Shown here piece by piece: positions 35,201 to 48,876 of a DNA stretch of 64,000 nt. Numbering within the stretch: the stretch's first letter is position 1; the number at the start of each line of letters is the position of its first letter. The stretch spans positions 177,874 through 241,873 of the forward strand of contig VJWN01000020.1 of assembly GCA_007644065.1 (NCBI GenBank). Reading direction: 5' to 3'. Source of the DNA: Margaritispora aquatica (taxonomy: Eukaryota > Ascomycota > Leotiomycetes > Helotiales > Discinellaceae). Both the position numbers and the translations under genes were made by a program. The notes below the pieces were generated by a model. The model made no database searches. It worked only from the letters and a program-made list of their open reading frames with translations, and was not told where the DNA came from.

Positions 35201-36928
35201 GTTACACCTACGTACAAGAGCTCCACTTCATTGAGCACTTCCAGTGCTGGCCTGTCATCTTTGACAGTGTACGCCTCGTCGACTGTCTTGATGGTTACAC
35301 CTATCTCAGGGCTAGCGAGCTACACCCCCCAAAGTCTCACAACAACCACTAATTCATTTACGACGACAATCTCATCCGCAATTCCGTCAGCCACATCTCT
35401 CCTTGGACCAAACTACCCAATTAACTGCCCATCTGACAACGGGAGAAACTTCACTGACTCGCTTGGTTACACTTATCAGATCAAATGTGGTATTGACCTT
35501 CCTGGCGATGATATGGAAAACGCACAGCTTGGCAGTTTCCAAGAATGTATTGACAGCTGTTTCAGCAGGCAGAATCACGACTGTGTTGCTGTGTCATGGG
35601 TTCCAGGCCGGGCATATGCCAACTGCAACTATAAAGGAGATCGTCAAATCTTGCCAGCAGAGAGACCTGATATCGCCTCTGTAGGTTTCGAAGTGGATAG
35701 TGCGGTCCTGATCTCCGCTCCGGCCTGCTCCACACTTTCTTGCCCAGCAAATACGTCACAGTATTGCATGTCTAACCATGAACTCTTTAAGATATCTTGC
35801 GAGATCGCCTACCAAACCGACTCGCTTGGTAGCTTCAACCTACCGACCCTCGCTGAATGCATAGACAGATGCAGTTCTCAATGGCCAGGTGTCTGCAATG
35901 GTGTGGTGTTTTTCGCAGCGCAATACCGCATGTCAGCATCCAAGTCTTTCCCAACTTCCAACTGTTATCCATTTGCTGTGGGCGAGAATCCCGTCTCCTA
36001 TGCGTTGGCGGCAGGTGGGACGAGTGCATTGACGAGAAGTGCGAGAAATGCTGGGCAAGGATTGTGGAAACGGACCTTTGAAGTAGATATACCAGCACGT
36101 ATAGGAAAGCGTAGCCTGAGTTCAGGCCGATCAGTAATCGATGATATTCCTTCAGCAATTGCACACCGCAGCATCAACCCGTCAGCATCACGCTATACCT
36201 CAGCTCCAGGACGGTCAGCAATCGATGATATGTCTACAATCATTCTACGACGTAGCATTGACTCTTCGGCAGATCGCTACGCATTACCCCCAGGCCGCTC
36301 TGCAATTGACGATATGCCTGCAGCTATTGCACGACGTAGTATTGACTCTTCAGCATCCCGATACACATCACCCCCAGGTCGCACCAGCCTCGATGACATG
36401 CCTGCTATGGCCCTTAAACGTCAATCAGCCGACATCACCGGCGATTTCAGCTACACTTCAATCGTCGACACTACCTCTACCATCTCCTTGAATGCCGCTA
36501 CCAACGGCAATCTCTTCATAACCCTCATCAATGACACCACCCATGCAACCGGTACTACATTCGGCATCTCGAACGGCGCTGTCATGGGCGATTCCCTTGA
36601 TCGCCTCCTACACTACTTCCCCACCGAAGTGACTGCAACAGGTGCCTCCCGTCTTCGTCTGGCAGCCTGGGGCAATATTCCCAAGACTGCCGAGCTGATT
36701 ATGCTGGTGCCGTTTGGGACAGCGCCCAATGCCATGCTTGTGGCGGTTGATAGCCGAGGCGATTTTTTCTGGATGTTTGTCTGCTCTGTTGCGTCACAGA
36801 TGAATAAGGTGTTCTTGGTGAAGGATAACGGGAATGGTGTGGGAACGTTGCAGGATCCTAGCTTGAAGTTTGTGGTGACAGGAGGAATTGTTGATGACTG
36901 TGCACCCCTCGCCGTGAACATTGTTTAG
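32225..36928 (+). CDS. Large secreted modular protein with apple-like modules and Kex2-type repeats
   Basis: About 1,511 aa from exons 32225-32882, 32936-33621, 33678-34596 and 34656-36928. The first acceptor is either AAG at 32935 or AG at 32962; both keep frame. The order is: signal peptide (MARFSVLSILLFVLSSVSINA); a six-Cys apple/PAN-like module (about 36-105); a Ser/Thr-rich linker; an unnamed domain (about 250-440); a beta-rich domain after a Val/Ala-rich stretch (about 455-840); a second Ser/Thr-rich region with repeated YASSTVLLVTP units; two more apple-like modules (about 1010-1110 and 1116-1205); a dibasic repeat block (1241-1343); and a C-terminal domain. Such layouts occur in wall-associated or adhesin-like fungal proteins. 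I know no function for this architecture. No C-terminal GPI signal is visible. Confidence 0.8.
36113..36421 (+). repeat. Four dibasic-bounded peptide repeats (three of 28 aa, one shorter)
   Basis: Units begin after KR, R or RR and read SxxxSAxRYxxxPGRSAIDDMxxxI.RR. Full units are 84 bp (36170-36253, 36254-36337, 36338-36421), preceded by a shortened first unit of 57 bp at 36113-36169. The borders GKR, LRR, ARR and LKR are classic Kex2/furin-like cleavage sites. Confidence 0.85.
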
Positions 36929-37721
36929 AGTTCGTATTAATGGATAACTATCATGTACCTATATAAAAATATAAACCTTATTAAAATTCATACCCGACTT
37001 TAAAGATTAAGCTGTCGCTGATCTACCTAACCTTCTTCGTTTGTCAAAGCTAGTACGGTTATATAGCAAATCGAGATATTCATAATATCAAGCCCCCTGC
37101 TTCAAGACTTGATCAGAATCAATAAGTCTCTGGATTCCGTAAGGGGAGTATCAAAAATGATGGCCACAAATACTAGAGTTGTTGTCAGCCTGAACTCAAC
37201 TTTAACTATCGCTACAGTAAGGTAATGTCCAAAGCCCAAATCGAGTGATGATCAGAAGACTGTGTGAGGCGAGGTGTTGGATCACGTGCTGGGCTTAGCT
37301 ATCCCCTGCCGTTTCTCAAAGTCTCTACCGCTTTTACTGGCTGTTTCAATTTACGCACAATAGGCTAAGGTAGGGGTTGTAAGATCTTACACTTGGAGAA
37401 ATGGAGTCAGATTTTGAGCCACCAAGAAGTGGAGATAATTGCTAGAGAAAGGGCTCATTGTTGTATAGCACAGGAAAGAGAGGTAAGATCTTACCTGTTG
37501 TCGCCTCTCACATATAATCGACAATGCAAAAGGAAGCCTAACAACCCCTACGGGAGCAGAAAAGTCAATGAAAGTAGATAAAAAAGCCAGATTCATTAAC
37601 AAAGCTCATAAAACTGCACGCTTTTGTACGCCTATTTCTAAGTAAAATATTGGTATACTATAAAAGTGGTATTTTTATCTTAATTAATAGGAAAATTTGT
37701 CACTTCGTACTATAACTATAT
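36929..37721. other. Intergenic flank of the transposon nest
   Basis: No gene. It contains two copies of the palindrome gtaagatcttac (near 37380 and 37483). A sequence at 37547-37586 recurs inverted at about 61088-61157, on the other side of the transposon nest. Confidence 0.5.
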
Positions 37722-37726
37722 TTACT

Positions 37727-37956
37727 GTCAGGAATGGCATGTGAGCAGTACAGGTCACGTGGTATAGGTGTGACAGAGGCGTCAGGTGACAGAGAGTTAC
37801 GGACCTGTCGGCCATGCCTCCGACTAGTGTCCGGTTACCCCGCTTCTCGTATATAAATAGGAGTTAGGAGTAACTTAGTAAAAGTAGAGAGAAGTTTTAA
37901 TAAGATTGTGATTCCTATAATACTGATTCTTACTACCCTACTAAGCGAACCTTATA
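37727..37956 (+). repeat. 5' LTR of element A
   Basis: 230 bp. It aligns along its length with the 232-bp LTRs of copy B read on the minus strand, with RIP-type transitions. Confidence 0.9.
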
Positions 37957-38695
37957 TTCTTCTCTCTCCCTAATACTCGAAAACGAGAGGTAGTTCGGTA
38001 CGAATCGGTTAAGAAACGTACTAGTTATAGAACTAGTTATATCTACTTAAGGGAAGCAAACTATACCTTTTACCTGCTCGTAGACGTAGGGGGGGAACTA
38101 GTAGAGTAGGACTATATCGGAAGGAGCTAAAACGGGGCCTAGCCGTATTCGAGAACCTATTGTAGGGAACGAAGAAGACGAAGAAGATAAAGACGAAAGA
38201 GACGAAGACGAATCGGTTAGGGATCGGGAGGACCCTCGATAGCCTACTACTATAACGACTCCTATACCTAACTAGGAGTTAGCCTAAAAGTAAGAGGAAG
38301 TTAATCGGTTAAAACAACAAATTATAGCTATATAACAACGTCGCTATAACTAATAACGATAGAGCCGAAACGCCTCCGAAGCGGCTAGGTTAAGTAAAGA
38401 AGCCCAAACCCTACGCGAGGAGCTTATAAACCTATATAGGGAAGAAGAAGAAGGAGAAGGGGATTATAATCTATTAAGGAACCGGAAACGCTAACGTTAG
38501 ATATCTCGAACTAGAGGAGCTAGCTCTAAAAGTCTACCTCGGCACCGAAACTACTACGGAGAGGCACCGATAAGCTATATCCCTCGACTAAAGATTAAGC
38601 TACTTAAAACATTCTATAAGAAATCACTAAGTGAAACCTAGGCTTTTATTAAATAAGCGGAACGACGCTTTATACAAGATAATAGTGTCACGACC

Positions 38696-39167
38696 CCTCC
38701 TAGAACCCAGCGGGTTCCTAGGAGTAGGGGTCCCAAGAGTCCAGTGACTCTCAGGAACGTGACGGGTTCCAAGGACAGCGAGAGAGTTTCCTTATGTAAG
38801 TAGGAGCCGGCGATCTATTAGTTAGTTAGTAACGATATATACACGTACTAATAGGTAGATTATATAATATAGGAATAGGAGCTTATCGAGGACACGTAAT
38901 AGAGTCTACCTTAGTAGGAGTCTATAGTATTTCGGGACTCTAACTAAACAGGACTCTAGACTCTATAACTAGGGGCTCTATAGTACACGAAGGTTCTATA
39001 TAACAAGTAGATAGTCTTATTAGTTTAGGAGCTTCGTACTTAACTTAAGATAGTAAATACTACTTATTTACTAGTAACTCTAGTCTTATTTCTAGTTCTA
39101 TACTTAACCCTTGTTTAAACCTAAAACTAGATAGTTAACGAATTATATAGATAGACTAGCCGTTATA
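38696..39167 (+). repeat. 5' LTR of element C
   Basis: 472 bp from TGTCACG to cgttata (a decayed GTCACA end). The first 130 bp or so keep many CpA sites, unlike the rest of the element. Confidence 0.85.
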
Positions 39168-42100
39168 CTTTAAGTACTAAACCCCGAACATTATTTAAGA
39201 TAGTAGGACTAGGAGAAAGTAGCGTAGGCAAGCGGCTAGCCTAGCTAGTGGCTCTAGCCCGTACCTTAATACCTACCATTACCTCACTAGTACTTATTAC
39301 CCCTTAGTAATCCTAGATAACCCTAGAGGAGGATAGTAATAATAATAAAGAAGAAAAGGAAGAAAAGGGAGTAAAAGATAAGGAAAGAGATACGGTAATA
39401 AAGGATATTAAGGTATATAGTATAGTATATAACTAAGTTGAACTTACTAGACTTACTAAAGTCGCTACACTACTAAAGTTTAAAGGAGAACTAAGCTAAC
39501 TTAAGCTATACCTCGCTAAGCTAGGTATCTATATTAACTATAACCCTAATAGCTTCTCTACTTAAGTAGACCAAGTTATATTCGTAATCTCGTACTTAGA
39601 AGGAGGACTATTTAAGTTTATTAATATTTACCTAGAAGATTACAATACTAAGGAAATCATAGATTAGAGACTAGATACAAGAAGGATGTTTATAAGCTTT
39701 ACCTTCTTTGTTAAAGTACTTAAGGAAATCTATAGAGAACCCTTCGAGAACGAGAAGGCTATTCGTAAGCTCTAGGCCTTACAAATAAGGAGTTATTACC
39801 TAGAGTACCTCGTTACCTTCTAATAGTACGTACTAAAGGTAGATTAGAGCGACGGAGGACGTAAAGATTAGTTCTATAGAGGACTCTCGGAGTAACTTAA
39901 GGATAAGCTCGTAAGCTACCTTAAGGCTAAGACCTTCTAAGAACTTAAAACACTAGTAATATAAATTTAGGAAAGATAACGAGAAAGAAAGCTCGAGAAG
40001 TAAGACGAGTACAGTTATTAGTACTACTACTAACATCCTTACTACTAAGTAGTATAGGTAGAAACTAGGCCTCGCTAACAACGACAAGTCGTAGAGTTCG
40101 TAGGAACTACCCCGAGAGGAAGCCTAAGCTAGGGTAAGCCTCGAGGAGGCAAACCAAAAGGAAACGATAGGTAAGGCTAAAAGAAAGAAGGAAACTACTA
40201 TAACTATAGAAGACTAGGTTACTAGGCTAGAGAATATAGATAACCTAAGAAGTAGGTTACTATAGTAGACAAGAAGGTTTACTAGGGACTAGTAACTAGT
40301 GCTAACAAACACCTTATCGGTAGAAGAGTAGTAGCGATAATAGCTAGAAAGGAGTTTATAGCGATACCTTTCTTACTACTACCTTACGAACAAACAAATA
40401 GCTCTCGAGACGAATATACTATCTAGATATAAGACTATACAAACGACGACTATATTACCTATAGATAAGTAAAAGAAACGGAAGACTACTTCTTAACCTA
40501 AGGAATTAAGGAAGAAAGACTTTAGAGGATTAATAAGGCCTTTAAGAACTACGAAGACAACCTTTATTATAAACCTATACCCGAAGAGATACTAGAGTTA
40601 GCGGACCTAGGACATCTAGGAATAGTATAGACGGATTGTGTATACGGTAGTTACGTCTACTATATTAAAAGTAAGATAACGTATAGTTATATAGCTTTAC
40701 TATACCTTTACTTAACCGAACTATACGTAGAAACCTTTTTACTTTACTTAAAGAAAGCTTAGTATACAATAAAAAGGATTACCTAAACCTTAAGAAAAGA
40801 ACTAGCTAAACGAATCTTCACGGAACGAGAAGAGGCTAATAATAAATGTACTAACGTATTCGTAAATAAATATATAACGTACGCTTACTAAGTCTACTGT
40901 ACTATTAAAGAAAAAACGGGATATTTCCTAAAAGTATAAATAAAGAGGGGTAGAGTCGTAGATATAGTCTAGGATAGAGAATACCGGCTTAATCCTAGTA
41001 ACATTTATTACGAACCTAGAGAACTTACTAGATTATTCTAGTATAGTAAGACCTACTAAGAATTATATTAGACTAACTATATCTTAGGATAGTATACTAC
41101 TTATAAGTAATAGAAGATATTAAACGCCTATATACTAGATAGCTAAGATATCTATATACATTAAGTAAACCTATAACTTACCGAGGAGTTAAAAGATCTA
41201 ACTCTCTAGCTCTAAAGCTAGTAAGAGAGTCTTATATACCTAAAATACCTTAACGTTATATCTATACCGTAGCCGAAGCATATACTACAAGACGTCTACT
41301 CGTAAACCTAGCCTTATACGTTAGAAGAAAGAAAGTAACGGGATTAATAGATTCTAGAGTAGAGGCGAACCTTATAAATAACGAATAGTCTTAAAGGTAA
41401 GGCTAGAGATATATTTATAAGGCAAAGCTATACTAGATCGTTACTATAAGCGGAGAAGATATAAAGGATAGAGGAATCGTCGCCTTCGAAACCAAAACAC
41501 TACCTATTATATTAAACGGAAGAACTATATAGCTTAAGTTCGACCTAGTACTAATTAATAAGGACGTGATACTTAGAGACCTATAGTTATAGGAGTTTAA
41601 CCTAGACATTAATTAGGCTATATAAACGATCACGTAGAGACTATAGTTACGAGATAACTAAAAGACAATTAACTAGAAGCTATAAGTATCTTAGAAAGAG
41701 CTACGAAGTTACCTAAAACTAAGCGCTACGTAAAGAGTAATAGTCGTCTAGGTAAAACTAAGGAAGGAGGTTATAGCGAACCCCTTACCTATAGAATATA
41801 GAGATTTCCTAGAAGTATTCGAGGAACCTTCGGACGAAAATATACTACCGAAACACTAACTATAGGACTATAAGATACCCTTAGAAAAAGGTAAGAGACC
41901 TATATACTAACCTATATACTAGCTTACATTAGCCGAGGAAAAAGAGCTAGAAAACTACGTTACTACGAAGTTAGTAAAAGGATATATTAGACGTTCCTAA
42001 TTACTAGCTAGGTACCTTATTCTATTCGTTCCTAAGAAGAACAGAAAATTAAGAATATATATCGACTACTAATAACTTAATAGTATTACGATAAAGAATC

Positions 42101-45100
42101 GCTACGCCCTACCTTTAATTCCGGATCTATAGGACAGACTTTATAGAGTATAATACTTTACGATAATAGACTTAAAGGACGCCTATAGTCTTATTAGGAT
42201 TAAGGAAAGAGAAGAATAAAAGATAGCCTTTAAAACTAAAAAGGGTTATTACGAATATTTTATTATACTATTCGGGTTAACAAACGTACCTACTACTTTC
42301 TAGGCGCTCGTTAACGATATACTTAGAGAGTAACTTAACTACTTTGTTTATATATATCTAAATAATATCCTTATATTCTTACGTACCCTAGAGTAGTATA
42401 TTAAGAATATCCGCTAGATTCTAGAAAGGCTAAAAGAGAAAGATCTTAAAGTATAACTTAAAAAATACGAGTTCTATAAGGAAGAAGTAGTATTCCTAGG
42501 CTTTAGAGTAGGTAGGAATAGAGTATTAATATAAAAGGACAAGACTATAGCTATATAGGAATAGTAGGTACTAACTAAGGTAAAGGAAGTCTAAGAGTTC
42601 CTTAGATTCTATAACTTCTACCGTAGCTTTGTACTTAATTACTTAAAAATTATAGTACTACTCTTAAATCTAACTAAGAAGGACTAAGTTTAGAACTAGA
42701 CACCTAAGGTAATAAAGGTATTCGGCGAGCTTAAAGTAGAGTTTAGAATTAACCGAATTATAGTAAATCATAACCCTACTAAGCTAGGGATTATTAAGAC
42801 AGACGTATCGGACGTAGCTATAGGAGTAGTATATAGCTAGACCGACGAACAAGGAAAGCTAAGACTAGTCGCTTTCTTCTTAAAGAAGTTCTCGTCCGCT
42901 AAGCTTAATTACGAAATACACGACAAGGAACTACTTGTAATTATCGTAACTATACGAGAATAAAGACACTACCTTAAAGGAGTAAAGGACTAGGTAATCG
43001 TATATACGGATTACAAAAACCTAAAGTATTTTATAATAACAAAGTAGTTAACTAAGAGACAAGCTCGCTAGTTAGAAGACTTATTACACTTTAACTTTGT
43101 TATTTAGTATCGTAAAGGATCTAAAAACGGAAGAGTAGACGCTCTAAGTCGTAAAGTAGAATATATACGTAACGTACTAAAGAACTATAGTATAATTCTT
43201 AAAGAGACACCCGAGGGGCTAGTTCTTAATAGTAGGACTATCGTTATAACCCTAACTACCGAACTCGGAGGTATAGAAAGAGAAATCAAAGGAGCCTATA
43301 CAAAGGACTCTACGGTATAGAGAATCCTAGGGGACCCGGAGAGTTACCTATCCTTTATAGTAGAAAACGGATTACTCTTATTCTAAGGATTAATATACTT
43401 ACTAGAGGTATTATATATAGAGTACGTATCTAGGATACACGAACTACCTATATATAGACACTAAGGAATCGTTAAAACAGCTAAAAGAGTTAGTAGGGAC
43501 TACTACTTCCTAGGACTTAAGAGGATAGTCGAGAAAGTACTAGTATAGTACTATACTTATAGAATATCTAAATCAGAAAGATACTAACTATATAGAAAGC
43601 TATAACCTAACGAAATACCTATAGAAAGATAGTAGATTATTATAATAGACTTTATTATAAAACTACTAAAGTTAAAGGACCTACTTATAGAAGTAGAGTA
43701 TAACTCGATACTCGTTATCGTAGATAAACTTATAAAGTAAAGTTACTTTATACTATACCTAGAAGCTTCTAACGTAGAATAACTAGCTAATACTATACTA
43801 AGGATAATAGTAATAGAATATAGAATACTAGAACAATTTATAACGGATAGAGACAAGCTCTTTATATTAATATTTTAGAAATTATTAATAATACTTATCG
43901 GAACGTACTATAAGCTATTAACGTTATTCTACCTATAGATAGACGGACAGATAGAACGGATTAACTAGATTATCGAACAATACCTTAGAAGTTATATAGA
44001 CTACTAGTAGATAAACTAGGTAGCGATACTTCTAATAGTATAATTCGTATATAATAGTTCCTTATCGGAAACTATAAAAATTAGTCTATTCGAGGTGAAT
44101 TACGGTTACTACCTAGTAATATATTATAAACCTCGAATAAAAGAAAAGAATGTATACTACGTACAAGTTAATATCGACTTGCTTAAGTAGTTATACACGT
44201 AGCTATTACTAGATATTTAGTTCTATAATAAAAGATTAGCCTATTACTATAATAAGAGACGTCTCGAGGGACCTCGCCTTAGGAAGGGGGATAAAGTATA
44301 TCTTTTTTATAGAAATATTAAAACAACCCGCCTATTAGGAAAACTTAACTATAAAAAGATCGGACTATTCGAAATTATCGAAAAAATTAAAGTAGTTAAT
44401 TATAGGTTAAAACTACTAGACAATATAAGAATTAACCTAGTCTTCTATATATCACTATTAGAACTAGTACCTAATAACGTACTAGTTATTATACCTAACC
44501 TTTTAGACGAAAACGAACTTATCTAGTATAAGGTTAAGGCGATTATAGAACGAGCTAAGGACAATAATAGTTAGCTATTATATAGGATACGATAGAAAGG
44601 ATATAGCGAAGAAGACGATACGTAGGAATTACTAGAAGACTTATAGAATTTAAAGAACCTTCTACAAAAGTTCTATCGTCGAAACCTAGGTCTACCTAGA
44701 TAGGATTAGAAGGGTTAAAGACCGAAGCCTAGGTAGTTATCTCGTTCTCGCTTAACCTAAGTATAGACTACTAAACGAAAGGCACGATCGTAAGGCTAGG
44801 AGACTAAGAAGAGAGGTCGTCCAAGGAAGGAATAGGATCTAACGGAGGAGTTAAAGGAGCGGAAACAGGTTACTCCTTCCGAGGACTAAAGAAAAAACGA
44901 TATATAGGCTTTAGAGGATCAAGAACCCTCGTATAACCCGTAGAATCGCACGACCGTTTCGTACGAATACACTTAGAACAACGGGAGCTCTCGACTAGGT
45001 CAAGGAAGTACTTTCGAGACTACCGGCGGTAGTAGGAATATAGCTAAGTAGAACGGTTCGTACGCTTAATCTTTATAACTAGACGTAGACGTTACTTACG

Positions 45101-45215
45101 TTTTTCACGAGCGACTTCCGATATAATATTTAAGAGAGATAGTTATAACGACCACGAAACATTTCCTTACTACTATATAAAGCGTAGGGACTACGCTAGG
45201 ACGGATAGGGGATAG

Positions 45216-45941
45216 TGTCACGACCCCTCCTAGAACCTAGCGGGTTCCTAGGAGTAGGGGTCCTAAGAGTCTAGTGACTCTTAGGAACGTGACGGGTTCT
45301 AAGGATAACGAGAGAGTTTCCTTATATAAGTAAGAGCTAGCGATCTATTAGTTAGTTAGTAACGATATATACACGTACTAATAGATAGATTATATAATAT
45401 AGGAATAGGAGCCTATCGAGGACACGTAATAGAGTCTACCTTAGCGGAAGTCTATAACATTTTAGGACTCTAACTAAACAGGACTCTAGACTCTACGACT
45501 AGGGGCTCTATAGTATATAAAGGTTCTATATAACGAGTAGATAGTCTTATTAGTTTAGGAGCTTCGTGCTTAACTTAAGATAACAAATACTATCTATTTA
45601 CTAGTAACTCTAGTCTTACTCCTAGTTCTATACTTAACCTTTGTTCAAACCTAAAACCAGACAGTTAGCGAATTATACAGATAGACCAGCCGTTACAATA
45701 ACATTTCGGGACTCCAACTAAACAGGACTCCAGACTCCACAACTAGGGGCTCCATAGTACACGAAGGTTCTATATAACGAGTAGATAGTCTTATTAGTTT
45801 AGGAGCTTCGTGCTCAACTCAAGATAGTAAATACTACCTATTTGCTAGTAACTCTAGTCTTACTCCTAGTTCTACACTTGACCCTTGTTCAAACCTAAAA
45901 CCAGACAGTTAGCGAATCATACAGATAGACCAGCCGTCACA
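45216..45941 (+). repeat. 3' LTR of element C plus an extra partial LTR
   Basis: A full LTR (45216-45697, 482 bp) is followed directly by a second copy of only its 3' half (45698-45941, starting ataacatttcggg). The extra half keeps CpA sites (ccaac, tccag, tcaac) that are TpA in the full copy, so it is less RIP-mutated. Confidence 0.85.
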
Positions 45942-48272
45942 AATAAGAGGGACTATCCTACTAACTAAAGTAGAATTCTGTTTTATATAGCCTCCTTCGA
46001 TACAGTACCTAAACAGAAGTAGACCTTTTATAAAGAAAACTAAAAAGAGATTAAAAATATTAACTAAGATAATTTCAAGAGTTTCCTTAAAGGTACTAAT
46101 AGCGACCCTATAGGTTTACTCCTATATATATCCGATAAGTATATAAAGGCTCGGTATTAAAAAGGTTAATTAATCGAAGATTTTATAATCTATTTAGAAT
46201 TATTTAAACGATAACTAAGGCTTATAGATAGTAAGAATAATAACTAGTAGAGATACTTAATACTTTACTCTCGGTTATACCTAACACTAAAGCGAAACGT
46301 AAATATAAAGGATAAAGTTCCTATAGAACGAGAAAAGCTTATTAATCTTTATAAACGACTATTAAGAGGAATAAAGAATTAAGATAGGAATAAGGTTCTA
46401 ACTAGTAACCGAAACTATACCGATTAGAATCCTAGGAATAGATAGGAAACCTCTTAAGACAAAGGAAAGGGTCTAGAATATTTAAATTCAAAAGAAGGCT
46501 ACGTAAAACCTAAATAAAGCGATACGAATTAGACTTCTCTCGGATCTAAAACGGACCTAATAAGGACCTACTATAGATATAGTAAACTAGGACACACGCC
46601 CTCTAGCTGTCTATAAGTCAAGTACTATAATTGTAATGAAATAGGCTATATAGCGCCTAATTACCTTAAGCCTAAGAAGATATAGGGAAACTAATAGCCC
46701 TAGTAGTAATATTAACAATACTAACTATACTAAGTAATATTAAAGTACGTTAAAGGATCGTAATTTTAATCTAAGTTAAAGGAGCTAAAGGGATATAAAG
46801 GACGGAACGGGCCCTTATCGATAGTAGGGCAGAGTAAAGCTATATATCCTAAACTCTTACTATTAATTACAGATAGACTCTAAAGAATAACTATATTAGC
46901 CTTATTACTATAGATAGAACGGAAATCTTAATCTATAGAGTCTATAAGATTAATCTAAAGGCTATAGACTCTAAAGGTACTACGAAGACCCTTTGACACG
47001 GCTTCGTAGCCTATAAGTTCACTAACCCTAACTTTTCCTTTATTCTAGAATTTCCCTAGCTAAGGGATATTAACCCTACTATTAGATTCCTTTTAAGAAC
47101 CTAGCGATACCCTTCCGAAAAGTATCTGATTTAACTATTAATAGTATCGCGTTTCGAAAAGGAAGCTAAAGGATCGCCTATAGGCTATATAGTTATTAGA
47201 ACTATTACTAAAGCAGTAAAAGAGCTTCTATTAGAACTCGAAGATTATAAGATAGTTTTCGACGATACTAACGCTAGTATCCTACCTGAACACTATCTAA
47301 TAGAACACTAAATCGACTTAGAGCTAGGTATAGAAGTACTATAAGGACTAGTTTACCCTTTATTAAAATAAAAGCTTTTAGCTCTTCGAGAATATCTCTA
47401 TACTAGCGAAAAGAAAGAGTAGATTTATCGTTTAACTAGCCCTACGGGAATACCTATTCTTTTTATACCTAAGAAGGATAGGGGACTAAGGCTATACGTC
47501 GACTACTATAGATTAAACAAGGTAATAATTAAGAATCGTACTCCCTTACCGTTAATTAGTAAAACACTAGATCGGCTATAACGTTTACAAAGATTTATAA
47601 AGCTAGATTTAAAAGACGTATACTATCGTCTTTAGATTAAGGAAAGAGATAAGTAGAAGATAACTTTTTAGACTTGTTATAGATACTTCGAGTATTTAGT
47701 CCTACTATTTAGATTATTAAATACTCTTACTACTTTCTAAGCCTATATTAATTAAGCTTTTATTAGTCTCGTTAACGTTACTTATATAGTTTATTTAGAC
47801 GATATCTTAATCTTTTTAGAAGACCCTAGAAAGTATACGGAGGCAGTACAAGAGGTCCTTGTATAGCTTAAACAATATAAGCTTTTCGCTAACCTTAAGA
47901 AATATATCTTTAATACTAATATAATAGAATTCCTAGGTTTTATTATTAGACTAGAAGGGATTACTATAGATCCGTTAAGGGTTAGTACTATATCCAACTA
48001 ACCTATACCTAAGTCTTTCTAAGATATTTAAGTGTTTCTAGGATTTACTAACTTTTATAGAAGGTTTATTTAAAGGTATTCGAAAATCTCTTACCTTTTA
48101 ACTAAGATACTAAAAGGAATAGAAAAAGAAAGGAAGATAAGGCTATATTACTTCTCCTTCGAAGCTAAGTTAGTTTTTAGAGACCTCTATAAGAAATTTA
48201 CCGAAGTACTAATTCTTCGTTATTTTAACCCTACTAAAAGAATTATAGTAGAAACGGATACTTCGTAGTTTA

Positions 48273-48504
48273 TGTGAGGTTCGCTTGGCAGGGTGGCAAG
48301 AATCAGTGTTATAGGAATCACAATCTTATTAAAACTTCTCTCTACTTCTTCTAAGTTACTCCTAACTCCTATTCATATACGAGAAGCGGGGTAACCGGAC
48401 ACTAGTCGGAGGCATGGCCGACAGGTCCGTAACTCTCTTGTTACCTAACACCTCTATCACGCCTATACCACGTGACCTGTACTACTCACATGCCATTCCT
48501 GACA
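48273..48504 (-). repeat. 3' LTR of element B
   Basis: 232 bp. In element sense it is preceded by a G-rich polypurine tract ending gggggataa. Confidence 0.92.
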
Positions 48505-48876
48505 TTATCCCCCCTCTAGGCTCGTGCCCTCACGAGTCGACAATAGTAGCATTCCTATTGACAGTAATACTACAATAGTAGCGTTAACCATCCTTCTTTA
48601 CTCCTCCTCGTATACGAATAATATCTCAGGCACAATACTAGCTCCTTACCATTGTGGGTCCCTCAAGCGAAACCACCATAATAGCATACAAACTCTCTTT
48701 TGTAGCTCGAATAGCTTACTATTGTGAGCTTCATATTGAAGTTATTACAATAGTAGGTTGGCTAGAGTAGCATATAAGCAACTTCTTGCGCCCAAATCAA
48801 CCTAATCTTCTATTATATCGACCACCAATTCCACCACCACCACCACCACCACCACCACAACTCCACCACCACCACC
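48505..48876 (+). promoter_or_regulatory. Putative promoter of the antisense gene in element B
   Basis: Contains three copies of acaatagtag (near 48540, 48571 and 48741) plus reverse-type relatives (attgtgag). A TATA-like gcatataagc lies about 110 bp before the ATG. A CCA-repeat leader follows, directly before the start codon at 48877. Confidence 0.45.

Larger units (their letters stand above)
38696..45941 (+). mobile_element. LTR retrotransposon C (Ty3/gypsy, chromodomain type), heavily RIP-mutated, nested in A
   Basis: A second family, inserted in the gag region of A. The flanks aatag (38691-38695) and aataa (45942-45946) are decayed copies of aacgg, as the undamaged sequence of copy B shows. 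LTRs start TGTCACGACCC. Plus-strand remains include gag with a ruined zinc knuckle (about 40170-40250) and RT with the catalytic Asp pair changed to Asn (YLNN near 42355-42366). RNase H (about 42780-43160), integrase (about 43450-44150) and a chromodomain with Trp codons turned to TAG (about 44530-44670) follow. A polypurine run, ggataggggatag, precedes the 3' LTR. No frame is usable. Confidence 0.9.

Noticed and set aside
37365..37560. Inverted gtaggggttgt and paired gtaagatcttac palindromes as a possible small transposon
   Set aside because: Only 11-12 bp match and no target duplication; too weak to call an element.
48838..48876. CCA-repeat tract before the antisense gene, considered as a CRISPR-like or regulatory array
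   Set aside because: A simple trinucleotide microsatellite in a leader; no spacers.
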